DNA of 64,000 nt from Oceanispirochaeta sp. M1 (GTDB lineage: Bacteria; Spirochaetota; Spirochaetia; DSM-2461), in contig NZ_QQPQ01000009.1 in NCBI RefSeq assembly GCF_003346715.1, forward strand, positions 1-64,000. The letters are read 5' to 3'. Below are positions 16,924 to 25,908 of the stretch, piece after piece. Position 1 is the stretch's first letter. The number at the start of each line of letters is the position of its first letter. The position numbers were made by a program, and so were the translations under genes. The notes beneath the pieces were generated by a model. It ran no database searches and was not told the DNA's origin. It was given only the letters and a program-made list of their open reading frames with translations.

Positions 16924-18630
16924 TTAATTCTGAAAATATTGAATTTTTAATTTAACTGTAGTTCCTTCTCCAACTTTACTCTCTAGTGAAATATAGCATT
17001 CCTGATCATAGAAATAGGCAAGCCTTTTCTTTACATTACCAAAGCCTATGTGATTTTGGAAAAATGTAGTATCACCCTCGTTTATTCTTCTGACAGTTTC
17101 CGGATCAATACCAGTTCCATTATCCTCTATTTTTATAAAAAGATAGTCTTCCTTCACCCATGTTTGGATTGAGATATGGCAATCTCCAATCTTATCCTCA
17201 AGTCCATGAGAAATTGAATTTTCTACAATGGGTTGTATCAATAGAGGAAGCATAAGGCAGGAAAGGCTTTTTTGGTCACTCTCGATTATCAGGTTGAACT
17301 TGTCTGAAAACCGTTTATTCTGAATATCAACATAGCACTGAACAATAGAGAGATGCCATTCCAGAGTTTTTAGTTTATTTGAAAAATCGAAGGTATTACG
17401 GAGTAATTTTGTAAGGTTGGTTATCAGCTCTGCAACATCATCAGGACTGCTGTAATAAACCATTCCTCTGAGAGTCGCCAATATATTATATATAAAATGG
17501 GGTTTAATCTGAGCCTGAAGACTGGAGATCTGGGCCTGATGCATAAGACGTTCACTCTCAAGATTCTCTTCATTAAGATTTTTAAACCGTCGAACCAGGA
17601 GATTAAATTCAGTTTCAAGCTCATGGAGATCATTTCTTTTACGAAGATCTAATTGAACATTGAGATCCCCTTTCCCCACTATCTTCATAGCATTAATCAG
17701 CTTATTAATAGGTTTCTGTAAATTTGATGAAAAAAATGATGCAATGAGAATGGAGATAAGCATACTCAAGAGAAGAAGGATAAAACTCATTTTCCCAAGC
17801 TCTCTGTTCAATAGCTTGAAATAGGAGTTTTTAATATCATAATTGAAGGTGAATTTATCCTGAATGAGAGGGACCTCAAAATGATAGTTATAATCCTGTT
17901 CAGAGGGTCTTTGATAGATCTGCCCCTCCTCAAACTGATTAGAATTGCTATATTGAATATAGTTGTTCTGATCTGTTAAATTGATATTACCCTGGCTGGG
18001 ATTGGCCTGATTGAGCAGGGCTGTAATCCTGCTTGTATACACATCTAAAATGATATAGGCAATTAGTTTTCCCTCTGGTGAAAATACCTTTGTAGCAACT
18101 GAGAGGCATGTATATTCTCCATTAATTCCTCTATAACGACTGGCAAAGAAAAAGTTATTCCGCTGCTCGTCCTTGGTCATGTTGTATAGAATTCCCCAAT
18201 TCCTGTACAGATAGATATTAGGAATATAACCGGAGGAAATCCTTCTAGAAATATCTATTCCGATTATATGGATTTCTTCAAAACCTTTATTAAAAAGGAT
18301 ATAATCATTAATCGTCTGTTCAATCAGGGATCTGGCTTCTAGATCTGTTTCCTTCTGAAGAAAGAAATCCTGAATTCCTTTATTTTTTGCAAGATCTTGT
18401 AATAATGAACTGTAGTCTCCCATCATTACTTCAATACTATTGCCTGTCTTTATGGCCCATTCTTTTTCTTTCTTATAAATGTAATTATTAGAAATGGATT
18501 CAAAAAGACGATCAAAAACAATAATAAATGTACATAAAACAAGTAATGAAGTCAGAAAATAGACTGTTAGCAGTTTTATAAAATATCGGTGTGTAAAAAA
18601 AAAGATCTTTACTTTTTCAAAAGTATTCAT
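16924..18630 (-). CDS. YesM-type sensor histidine kinase
   Basis: This 568-residue membrane sensor kinase has an N-terminal transmembrane helix (about 18-40) and an extracytoplasmic sensing region to about 285. A second helix (LGKMSFILLLLSMLISILIA) is followed by a HAMP segment and the His_kinase domain with QAQIKPHFIYNILATLRG carrying the phospho-accepting His. The ATPase domain shows IVENSISHGLEDK and EDNGTGIDP. This is the YesM family that regulates carbohydrate uptake. It starts one base after the response regulator stop (TAA-G-ATG) and is last in the operon with the ABC transporter, so it probably senses the transported sugar or the loaded binding protein. It converges on recQ fragment A with only seven bases between. 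Confidence 0.9.
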   Translation of the reverse strand: MNTFEKVKIFFFTHRYFIKLLTVYFLTSLLVLCTFIIVFDRLFESISNNYIYKKEKEWAIKTGNSIEVMMGDYSSLLQDLAKNKGIQDFFLQKETDLEARSLIEQTINDYILFNKGFEEIHIIGIDISRRISSGYIPNIYLYRNWGILYNMTKDEQRNNFFFASRYRGINGEYTCLSVATKVFSPEGKLIAYIILDVYTSRITALLNQANPSQGNINLTDQNNYIQYSNSNQFEEGQIYQRPSEQDYNYHFEVPLIQDKFTFNYDIKNSYFKLLNRELGKMSFILLLLSMLISILIASFFSSNLQKPINKLINAMKIVGKGDLNVQLDLRKRNDLHELETEFNLLVRRFKNLNEENLESERLMHQAQISSLQAQIKPHFIYNILATLRGMVYYSSPDDVAELITNLTKLLRNTFDFSNKLKTLEWHLSIVQCYVDIQNKRFSDKFNLIIESDQKSLSCLMLPLLIQPIVENSISHGLEDKIGDCHISIQTWVKEDYLFIKIEDNGTGIDPETVRRINEGDTTFFQNHIGFGNVKKRLAYFYDQECYISLESKVGEGTTVKLKIQYFQN

Positions 18631-18631
18631 C

Positions 18632-19396
18632 TTAGAAAGTCTTATCCCGATTATTTATAAAATTCTCACCCTCTTTCCGGTATTGTGCAGGAGTCATAAA
18701 AGAGAGCTTTTTGAAAACCCTGGTGAAATATTTATAATCACTATATCCTGCTAATAGAGAAACCTCTTCAATTGTTTTGTTTGTACTACTCAATATTTGC
18801 TGACTCACTCGAATACGGTAAAGATTTACAAATTCCTTAAAACGCATATCAACTTTTCTGACAAAGAGTTTACTTAAATAACTGGGACTGATATTCAAAG
18901 AATTCGCCATATCCTCTAAACTAAAGGCATTTTTATAATGATTTTCTATATATTCATAGGCGTGTTTAAGGTATGGGTCATTTCTTAATCGTACTTGAAT
19001 ACTCTCATCCTCACTCTTTGAGGATGAGAGATCCTCTGTCTGTAATTTAAGCAGAGCATTTTGTAGATCATTCTTATCTAGGGGTTTCAGAAGATAGTCA
19101 GCAACCTGGAACTTGATCGCTTTTAAAGCATATTCGAAATCACTATACCCAGAGATTAGAATATAATTCATATTTCGAACCTGACTTAAAGAATCAATAA
19201 GAGTCAGTCCATCCATTCCAGGCATTTTAATATCAGAGATTAATAGATCTGCACTCTCTTGAAGAACCATTTTCTGTGCTTCTATTCCATTTGAGGCTAG
19301 CCCGACGATTTCACAATTATATTCAGACCAATCTATAAGACCTGCCAGTTCATGCAGAATAAAATATTCATCATCGGCCAATACGACTTTCAGCAA
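18632..19396 (-). CDS. YesN-type response regulator with AraC HTH
   Basis: The 254-residue protein has a receiver domain (1-120) with acidic pocket DDE at 8-10 and phospho-acceptor Asp55 in LLISDIKMPGMDG, and a conserved Lys in VADYLLKPLDK. A linker leads to an AraC-type double helix-turn-helix (155-250: FSLEDMANSLNISPSYLSKL and IEEVSLLAGYSDYKYFTRVF). It is the partner of the adjacent YesM-type kinase and most likely activates the transporter operon in which both are encoded. It follows the MBL-fold gene by 13 bases. Confidence 0.92.
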   Translation of the reverse strand: MLKVVLADDEYFILHELAGLIDWSEYNCEIVGLASNGIEAQKMVLQESADLLISDIKMPGMDGLTLIDSLSQVRNMNYILISGYSDFEYALKAIKFQVADYLLKPLDKNDLQNALLKLQTEDLSSSKSEDESIQVRLRNDPYLKHAYEYIENHYKNAFSLEDMANSLNISPSYLSKLFVRKVDMRFKEFVNLYRIRVSQQILSSTNKTIEEVSLLAGYSDYKYFTRVFKKLSFMTPAQYRKEGENFINNRDKTF

Positions 19397-19409
19397 GGAT
19401 ACTCACTCC

Positions 19410-20114
19410 TTAATTTTTGGAGTATTCATAGATTATACCATAGCCATGCTCTCGGATTGTGCTACGAAAATCCTTATTGTAATGAGTACAGAATACCCTA
19501 TTCCGCAGATCAGGTGTAAATATACTGTCAAGCATTTGTAAAGTACCATGAGAGGGATGCAGTCCTTTTCCACTCATGGTGTCCTGGTATATCCTGTCAA
19601 TCTCGCCTTCTTTGAATTGAAATATAACTTTCTCAGGGATGGTTGCAGAATCACCACTAATATAAAAAGTTGATTTTTCGTATGTAAACGAGTAAGAAAA
19701 ACACTTCATCAATGGAGTATGATCCACTTCATATACTTCGACCTCTAATTTCCCCTTTTTTCCAATATGATTCCAGCTAGGGTAATAATCATATTCATTA
19801 TCTGGAATACCCATCAACAGAAGAAGATCCTTGACTGTTGTAAGTGGAAATACGATGGAGCACTTTATTTTCATAATATTTAAACAATAGGACACAAGCA
19901 TAGGAAGACTGCCGGCATGATCTGCATGAAGATGGGTTACAAAGATAGTCACAGTTTGAGTATTCTTGAAGTCATCAAGCTGTATTACATTCTGAAAAGA
20001 TGTAAAACCACAGTCTATCAGATAGAAATTGTCTTCAATAGTAAAATACGCATTTGTGTTGTTCATTTGGGGGTTATATCCACTCCCGCAACCTAAAAAT
20101 TTCAGATTTATCAT
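19410..20114 (-). CDS. MBL-fold metallohydrolase
   Basis: This cytoplasmic 234-residue protein is a metallo-beta-lactamase-fold hydrolase with the dinuclear zinc motif THLHADHAG at 60-68, FLGCGSG near the N-terminus, an ISGDSAT motif and a late FCTHYN histidine. The pattern is closest to RNase Z or cyclic-phosphodiesterase-type members. The gene starts directly at the end of the second permease gene, so it belongs to the transporter operon. I infer that it hydrolyses a phosphodiester or ester bond in the imported compound, but the substrate is unknown. No signal peptide is seen. Confidence 0.8.
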   Translation of the reverse strand: MINLKFLGCGSGYNPQMNNTNAYFTIEDNFYLIDCGFTSFQNVIQLDDFKNTQTVTIFVTHLHADHAGSLPMLVSYCLNIMKIKCSIVFPLTTVKDLLLLMGIPDNEYDYYPSWNHIGKKGKLEVEVYEVDHTPLMKCFSYSFTYEKSTFYISGDSATIPEKVIFQFKEGEIDRIYQDTMSGKGLHPSHGTLQMLDSIFTPDLRNRVFCTHYNKDFRSTIREHGYGIIYEYSKN

Positions 20115-20924
20115 TTATTTAATCCCTGAACTTACAAAACTATTAATAAATTGTTTCTGATAGATTAAAAAAGCTAAAAGAAGGGGAAGTATAATAATAA
20201 AGGTAGCCGCAGTTACATTAGACCACTGCATTACAGCTTCTTTTGACTTTGCAAAGATTGCCAGACCGACTGTAAGAGGTCTGTTCTCTACTGAGTTTGT
20301 AACTATCATTGGCCAAAGATAATTGTTCCAGTGATAACTGATAGAAACAAGCCCAAATGAGACATAGGCAGGTTTTGCACAAGGGACATAGACTCCCCAT
20401 ATGGTCTGCATCGTGTTACATCCATCAATCATGGATGCATCTTTGAGAGCTTTTGGGATTGTCTTGAAACTCTGTCGTAATAAGAGGATTCCAAAGGCAC
20501 TGCAATAAAAGGGAAGCATAATAGCCAATTTGGTATCAACTAAGTTAAAAAAAGACATGGTGGAGTAGTTGGGCATTATAAGAACATCATTGGGAATAAT
20601 GATCTGAACAAAAATCAAAAAGAACACAAGTTTTTCCAAACGGAAATTTAATACTCCAAGAGCATATGCCGCAAGGGTAACTGTTAAAAACTGCATACCA
20701 TAAGTACCGATGACAATCATTATGGTATTGATATAATAACGACCAAAAGGGGCAGCTGTAAGGACATATTTTATATTTCCCAGAGTCAGGGCACTTTGGG
20801 GATAGAGTGTCATCAGATAGGTCGGTTCGGTAAAAGCTGTGACCACCAGCCAAATAAGGGGAATCAGCCACAATAGGGCGAAAAGACCCGCACAAGTAAA
20901 AAGCAAAACTGTTCTAGTTTTCAT
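20115..20924 (-). CDS. Carbohydrate ABC transporter permease (MalG/UgpE type)
   Basis: This inner-membrane permease subunit of 269 residues has six predicted hydrophobic helices. The coupling-helix motif for the ATPase reads KALKDASMIDGCNTMQTIWG (EAAxxDGA type, here with Ala-Ser-Met) near residue 160. Length and layout fit the MalG/UgpE branch of the CUT1 family. It pairs with the permease encoded just upstream. No ATPase gene is present in the operon, so a shared MsmX/UgpC-type ATPase encoded elsewhere is expected, as is common for CUT1 systems. Confidence 0.9.
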   Translation of the reverse strand: MKTRTVLLFTCAGLFALLWLIPLIWLVVTAFTEPTYLMTLYPQSALTLGNIKYVLTAAPFGRYYINTIMIVIGTYGMQFLTVTLAAYALGVLNFRLEKLVFFLIFVQIIIPNDVLIMPNYSTMSFFNLVDTKLAIMLPFYCSAFGILLLRQSFKTIPKALKDASMIDGCNTMQTIWGVYVPCAKPAYVSFGLVSISYHWNNYLWPMIVTNSVENRPLTVGLAIFAKSKEAVMQWSNVTAATFIIILPLLLAFLIYQKQFINSFVSSGIK

Positions 20925-20981
20925 ATTTCTTCCTTTTTATGCTAAAATTAGAACTTCAAAACGCGTTTAAATCATTTTGGT

Positions 20982-21869
20982 TTAGTTGTAATGGATTCGT
21001 TTATCTGCAGCAAAGAACTGAATAGATGCAGCACAGAGCATGATGACCAGCATAATGACTGTAAGGGTAGACGCCAGGCCCTGGTCAAAGTAGTTAAAAC
21101 CATTCTGATATATATAATAAAGCAGAGTTGTACTGGAATTATTCGGTTGTCCCTCTGTCATCATTGCAATATGATCTACCAATTTAAATGAATCTGTAAG
21201 GGCTATAGTCGCCACAAAGATCGTCGTCGGCATAAGTAGGGGTATGGTCATTCCAAAGAAGATTCTAACTTTATTAGCTCCATCAATACGTGCCGCTTCA
21301 TACATCTGGGGTGATATGCTCTGTAAGCCGGATAGGAAAAAAATCATTAAGAATCCTGCTTCTTTCCAGTTGTAAACAACAGAAAGTGCAGGGAGGACAG
21401 CGTTCGATTCCTGTAAGTATATCTGTCCGGACAAACCGAAACTTTTATAAAGCTGATCCAATAATCCGGCATCAGGCATATAGATAAACATCCATATACT
21501 TGATACAGCGATCATTGGCATAACAACAGGAGAGAAAAATGAAACCCTTAAAAAACCGGTCATTTTACTCTTAAGATTAAGCAGCATTGCCAAAGAAAGA
21601 CCGATAATCATGCTGGGAATCACTGTTAAAAAAGCAAAGAAAAAAGTATTACCCATAATTTTCCAGAATAATGGGTCTGAAAAAAGATACTTGTAATTCG
21701 CAAATCCTAAAAATAATGGTTCCTTCATACCCAATTGCATATCCATAAAACTCATGTAGATACTTTTCAGAATAGGAAAGATTGTAAACAGAAACAGAAA
21801 GATCAGAGATGGTAATAATAAAAGCAGAGCGAGAAGATCATTTTCCAATCTTTTTGAAATACGAATCAT
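20982..21869 (-). CDS. Carbohydrate ABC transporter permease (MalF/UgpA type)
   Basis: The 295-residue membrane protein has six hydrophobic helices and the coupling motif YEAARIDGANKVRIFFGMTI around residue 190, which contacts the ATPase. This is the MalF/UgpA-type partner of the following permease. It lies 103 bases after the binding-protein gene, a gap that holds a hairpin, and 57 bases before the next permease. The sugar cannot be named from the permease. Confidence 0.9.
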   Translation of the reverse strand: MIRISKRLENDLLALLLLLPSLIFLFLFTIFPILKSIYMSFMDMQLGMKEPLFLGFANYKYLFSDPLFWKIMGNTFFFAFLTVIPSMIIGLSLAMLLNLKSKMTGFLRVSFFSPVVMPMIAVSSIWMFIYMPDAGLLDQLYKSFGLSGQIYLQESNAVLPALSVVYNWKEAGFLMIFFLSGLQSISPQMYEAARIDGANKVRIFFGMTIPLLMPTTIFVATIALTDSFKLVDHIAMMTEGQPNNSSTTLLYYIYQNGFNYFDQGLASTLTVIMLVIMLCAASIQFFAADKRIHYN

Positions 21870-21915
21870 GATTTACCTCATTGTAAATTGTTAAAAAATC
21901 CAGTTTTACTGTAAC

Positions 21916-21945
21916 CAAGAGTGCTCCTTTTATAGAACACCCTTG
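21916..21945 (-). other. Hairpin between binding-protein and permease genes
   Basis: On the transcribed (minus) strand an 11-base-pair stem forms between CAAGGGTGTTC and GAGCACTCTTG with two G-U pairs and an eight-base loop. No U-run follows immediately. Such hairpins after a binding-protein gene usually stabilise its mRNA or partly stop transcription so the binding protein is made in excess over the membrane subunits. The role here is inferred from position. Confidence 0.55.
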
Positions 21946-21972
21946 TTCAGAACTTAAAAATGAATCTTCAGA

Positions 21973-23331
21973 TTACTGAAATCGTGCCAAGGCTCTTGTA
22001 CCTTCTCTCTGAGCTTTATCCAAAGCTTCCTGAGGAGTTAAGTCGCCGATGATGGCAGCCTGGTAGTTATCATTGAAGATTCTCCACATTTTTGATGCAT
22101 CATAGGTTGTCAGCTCAGGTTTAGCATATTTCAGCTGATCTTTAGCTACCATGGCCTGGGGTAGATTAGCATAGTAATTTTTCATGATAGAAGTTTCAAA
22201 AGATGAAATCCTAGGGGCTACATATCCTGTATCAACATTCCATTGAGCCAGTCTTTCTGGGGATGTTGCAAAGCGGATAAATTTCCATGCAGCGTTCTGT
22301 TTCTCTTCAGAAACACCCTTGCTGATATAGAAGTTTCCTCCACCTGTAGGAGCTCCATATCTCTTGTTTCCGGGCATAAAACCTGTACCAAATTCAAAGT
22401 CTGCATTTTTTGATATGTTGGTAAGATTTCCTGTTGTATGGTAAATGATACCATATTTTCCTTCCAGGAAAGCACCGGGTAAGTCAGTCCATTGAACAAT
22501 TCCCTTAGGCATTACTTCATGTTTCTGCTGTAAATCAATCTGATACTGGAGGGCTTCAACATTCTCAGGAGTATTGAAGAAAACTTTCTTACCGTCATCG
22601 GACATAAGGTTTTCACCATTAACACTATTCTCCAGACAGAATCCTGTAAATTGCCACTGTGCAGAACCATCCTGCTGTGCTAAGCCAACACCCCATCTAA
22701 CAACATTCCCATCACTGTCTTTTTTAGTCAATTTTTTTGAGAATGCAAGCAGCTCATCCCAGTTTTTGGGGGGTGCTTCAGGATCCAAGCCAACTTCTTT
22801 AAAGGCATCTTTATTATAATAGATGATCTGAGTACTTCTCTGAAAAGGAATACTCCAGATTTTTCCATCCACGAATGAATCTTCCATAAATCCAGGTAGG
22901 AAGTCATTTATATACTCATCCCCACCATCCGCAGCAATCATATCATCAAGAGCAATAACTGAGTCGGTAGAGGTTAATGAAAATCGCTGTGTAGCTAAAC
23001 TTAGAAAGAGTTCAGGTGGGTTTTTACCCTGAATCGCTGTCTGAATTTTAACAACGGTATCATTATAGTTCCCTGTGTAGATTGGCTTTACAATAATCCC
23101 TGGATTAACTTTGGTAAAATCCTCACAGATCTTTTCAACCAATTTTGTGAGAGGTCCACCGACCTGTACAGGATAAAACATATTTAGTGTCATTACTTCA
23201 GAACTTTTCTCATTACTGCCGGTATTTCCACCTGTGTCTGTCTGTTCTGTATCCCCATTAGCCCAAATAGTTCCAAAGCATAGAAGCGATAAAACTAATA
23301 CTAGTAGAACCTTTTTCTTCGTGAATAACAT
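21973..23331 (-). CDS. Extracellular sugar-binding protein of CUT1 ABC transporter
   Basis: This 452-residue solute-binding protein starts with a basic and hydrophobic signal peptide (MLFTKKKVLLVLVLSLLCFG). Cleavage is either after IWA or, as a relaxed lipobox, at the Cys in SLLCFG; I cannot decide. The body matches the family-1 (UgpB/MalE type) binding fold, with GKIWSIPFQRSTQIIYYNKD in the middle and AWKFIRFATSPERLAQW near the C-terminus. It is first in the operon, has a good promoter and an AAGGAG ribosome site, and is followed by a hairpin that should favour its expression. Substrate is unknown; the family binds oligosaccharides or glycerol phosphates. Confidence 0.92.
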   Translation of the reverse strand: MLFTKKKVLLVLVLSLLCFGTIWANGDTEQTDTGGNTGSNEKSSEVMTLNMFYPVQVGGPLTKLVEKICEDFTKVNPGIIVKPIYTGNYNDTVVKIQTAIQGKNPPELFLSLATQRFSLTSTDSVIALDDMIAADGGDEYINDFLPGFMEDSFVDGKIWSIPFQRSTQIIYYNKDAFKEVGLDPEAPPKNWDELLAFSKKLTKKDSDGNVVRWGVGLAQQDGSAQWQFTGFCLENSVNGENLMSDDGKKVFFNTPENVEALQYQIDLQQKHEVMPKGIVQWTDLPGAFLEGKYGIIYHTTGNLTNISKNADFEFGTGFMPGNKRYGAPTGGGNFYISKGVSEEKQNAAWKFIRFATSPERLAQWNVDTGYVAPRISSFETSIMKNYYANLPQAMVAKDQLKYAKPELTTYDASKMWRIFNDNYQAAIIGDLTPQEALDKAQREGTRALARFQ

Positions 23332-23369
23332 AATTCCTACTCCTTTATTTATCTTCTAAAGATAAAAAA

Positions 23370-23398
23370 ATTATAGGAGCCAAATATCAATCTCACAA
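23370..23398 (-). promoter_or_regulatory. Promoter of sugar transporter operon
   Basis: On the minus strand TTGTGA (23398-23393) and a perfect TATAAT (23375-23370) are spaced by 17 bases, about 40 bases before the binding-protein start codon. This fits a standard vegetative sigma promoter. The remaining bases up to the recQ fragment at 23564 hold no gene; the AraC-type regulator would be expected to bind just upstream. Confidence 0.65.
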
Positions 23399-23546
23399 CT
23401 AACAGAACGGATCAGAATGTGTAAAAAACAGCACTTCTAGATTCTTCTTGTTTTAGCTAGAATTAGTAATTCTTGGAGTGGAACTGTATATCAGAGGAAA
23501 GAATTTGAAGTTTCTAATCGATTTCCATATATAAAAATATAGGTAC

Positions 23547-23570
23547 TTAATAATACTTACCCCTTGGGTA
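23547..23570 (+). other. Insertion junction motif next to recQ fragment B
   Basis: TTAATAATACTTACCC (23547-23562) repeats the 16-mer found before fragment A with one difference. The junction TACCC-CTT-GGGTA (23558-23570) is again an inverted repeat, with arms of five and a three-base centre that differs from the first copy. Sequences left of the 16-mer are unrelated to those before fragment A. Confidence 0.6.
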
Positions 23571-24499
23571 TCGATAAATCCAATATCCGTTTTGTGATCC
23601 ACGGAGACCTTCCCAAAAGCATGGAAGGCTATTATCAGGAGACAGGAAGAGCCGGACGTGACGGCCTGGAATCTCACTGTCTCCTCCTCTACTCTGCAGG
23701 AGACCTGGTCAAACAGCAATATTTTATCAATCAGATAGATGATCCTGAAGAAAAGCAGAAAGCAAAGGACAACCTGAGCCGTATGGCACGTTTCGGATCG
23801 GTCAATGTATGCCGGCGGAAACAGGTCCTGGAATACTTTGATGAGCCCGCTGCCGACGACTGCGGCTTCTGCGATATATGTACAGGAGAAATGGAGAAGA
23901 TCAATGCCTCTGTGGATGCCCAGAAAATACTCTCTGCCGTCATGAGAACAGAAGAACGTTTCGGCCTGACCCATGTGATTGATGTCGTTCAGGGAGCGGA
24001 TACAGAAAAAATCCGCCGCATGGGACATGATCAGATAAAGACCTATGGAGTAGGTAAAGATAAGAGTAAAAATTGGTGGCGGGGTATAATTGAAGAGCTT
24101 CTCAGCCAGGAAGGCGTCCTCCAGGACAGTGAAGCATATAATGCGCTGAAGATTACCGAAAAGGGCCGCCGTGTTCTTTTCGGCAGAGAATCCTTCTACA
24201 TTCTGAAGCGTGAGGATAAACTGCCTCCCCCTCCATCAGCGGAAGAGGACTTATTTGCCAAGAGCGGTAAATATGACGAGACTCTTTTTGATCTTCTTAA
24301 AAATGTCCGTATGAAACTGGCCAAAAAGAAAGGTGTTCCACCCTATGTTATTTTCTCAGATAAGACCCTGCGGGAGATGAGCGCCCTGAAGCCTGTGGAC
24401 AACACTGCTTTCCTGAGGGTATCCGGTGTTGGTGAGACCAAGCTGGAACAGTATGGGCCGTTTTTTATTCCTGAGATTAAAGCGTTTCTGGGGTATTAA
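23564..24499 (+). pseudogene. recQ: recQ 3' fragment B
   Basis: This second RecQ C-terminal fragment of 311 codons spans the same residues as fragment A, from motif VI to the end of HRDC, and also lacks the ATPase motifs. By hand alignment about 65 of 936 bases differ from fragment A, but only about a dozen residues do, so most changes are synonymous. Here the first codon is TTG where A has ATG. Similarity stops at the stop codon. If the region grew by insertion into recQ, this copy would be the 3' end of the original chromosomal gene, since it borders the next chromosomal gene 140 bases on. Confidence 0.88.
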
Positions 24500-24642
24500 A
24501 ATCAGATAATTAAATCTTTTCAGACCAGAAATAAATTGATTTTCATCTATTGAGGCACAATAAACGTCTATAATAAAAGACATATATAAAAGTCTTTTTA
24601 AACATATTCAGCCGTTTATAATGGATATAAGAAGGAAATCAT

Positions 24643-25908
24643 ATGATATTTGATTCATTTTACCTCAATTATATTTTCCTGGCCATTCTCCTTCTATTCT
24701 CTTTCTTTTTTTCAGGTTCAGAGACAGCATTTTTCTCCTTGAATCGCCTGGAACGGAATTCCCTCAAAGAGAATAAGTCAATAAAAAAGAAAGCTATTCT
24801 TTCCTTCCTTCTTGAAAATCAGGAACAACTCCTTATTACAATACTTACAGGGAATATGGTAGTGAATATATTTGCATCAAGTATCGGAAGTATTATCGGT
24901 GATCGATTATTCAGAGGAAAATCTGAGATATATTCGATTATTGGGATGACATTATTGCTTTTGATTTTTGGAGAACTCACTCCTAAAAGGATTGCTGTAA
25001 ATCACTCCAGGAGCTTTTCAAACCTGACTGCCAAGCCTTTGTACTATCTTCATCTATTCTTAACTCCTGTCCGGTCTGTTCTGAATCATATCAGTACCTG
25101 GTTTTTAAATCTATTTCCAAAAGACATGAGAATAGAAAATGAAAAAAAACACAGCTTAGTTCTAACCACAGCAGAAATGGGATATAAGCAGTCTATTTTA
25201 ATACACTCTGAATACAGACTTTTTAAGTCATATCTGGCATTCACAGGAAAGCCTGCCTATAGTGTTATGACACAGCGAAAGGTTCTTAATACCATATCAA
25301 GTGATTTGAATATCGGAGAGGTTCTGGACATCATTGCAGAAGACAAAAAATATATAATGAACCTATCGATCATACTCCGGAACAATGACAGCGATCATCT
25401 ATCTGGATGGATTCCCATACCCCGGCTTCTGGAATGCAAATTTGAGCAATCTCATCTTAATGAAAGTATAAAAACATTATCCAGGGACTTTCATATTGTA
25501 CCTAAATCGAAGGATCTACCCACACTGATCCTAGAAATGAGGGAAGACAACTCAGAATTAGCCCTACTGGTAGATGAATTTGGAGGAACCGCAGGAGTTA
25601 TCTGGTTTAAAAATATAATCGAAGACGTTTTAAGAGTTTTTTACAACCCCATTCAGGAAACACAAAATGACAACAATCAGGGAACAACGGTTATCCCCGC
25701 CTCTATGCCTATTGAAGACTTCGAAGAATACTTTGGTGTGGAGATTGATTTTGATGTTGAGACAATCGCAGGATTGTTTCTTGAATTATTTGGCGATATT
25801 CCCGAATCGGGAGATGAGGTACTGTTTCATGATCTACATATAATAGTACTGGAGATGGACAAAAACACTATCAAAAACCTGAAGATTGAAAAAAGGTACC
25901 GACCATGA
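24643..25908 (+). CDS. CNNM/CorC-type membrane protein with CBS domains (1)
   Basis: The 421-residue protein has an N-terminal DUF21/CNNM membrane domain of three to four helices with SGSETAFFSLNRLERNSL. A central CBS pair (about 205-325) includes LLVDEFGGTAGVIW. A C-terminal CorC_HlyC domain includes FDVETIAGLFLELFGDIPES. Members are implicated in magnesium or divalent cation efflux and are often annotated as hemolysins, which they probably are not. AAGGA precedes the ATG. The next gene, overlapping by four bases, encodes a second member, so the two may form a heterodimer. Confidence 0.88.
   Translation: MIFDSFYLNYIFLAILLLFSFFFSGSETAFFSLNRLERNSLKENKSIKKKAILSFLLENQEQLLITILTGNMVVNIFASSIGSIIGDRLFRGKSEIYSIIGMTLLLLIFGELTPKRIAVNHSRSFSNLTAKPLYYLHLFLTPVRSVLNHISTWFLNLFPKDMRIENEKKHSLVLTTAEMGYKQSILIHSEYRLFKSYLAFTGKPAYSVMTQRKVLNTISSDLNIGEVLDIIAEDKKYIMNLSIILRNNDSDHLSGWIPIPRLLECKFEQSHLNESIKTLSRDFHIVPKSKDLPTLILEMREDNSELALLVDEFGGTAGVIWFKNIIEDVLRVFYNPIQETQNDNNQGTTVIPASMPIEDFEEYFGVEIDFDVETIAGLFLELFGDIPESGDEVLFHDLHIIVLEMDKNTIKNLKIEKRYRP

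Noticed and set aside
16917-23546. Search for an integrase or transposase between the recQ fragments
   Set aside because: All genes there are transporter, MBL-fold or two-component genes; no recombinase motif is seen, so one would have to act from elsewhere.
15981-24499. recQ fragments considered as functional short helicases
   Set aside because: Walker A, DEAD and motifs III-V are missing from both; only the C-terminal accessory domains remain.
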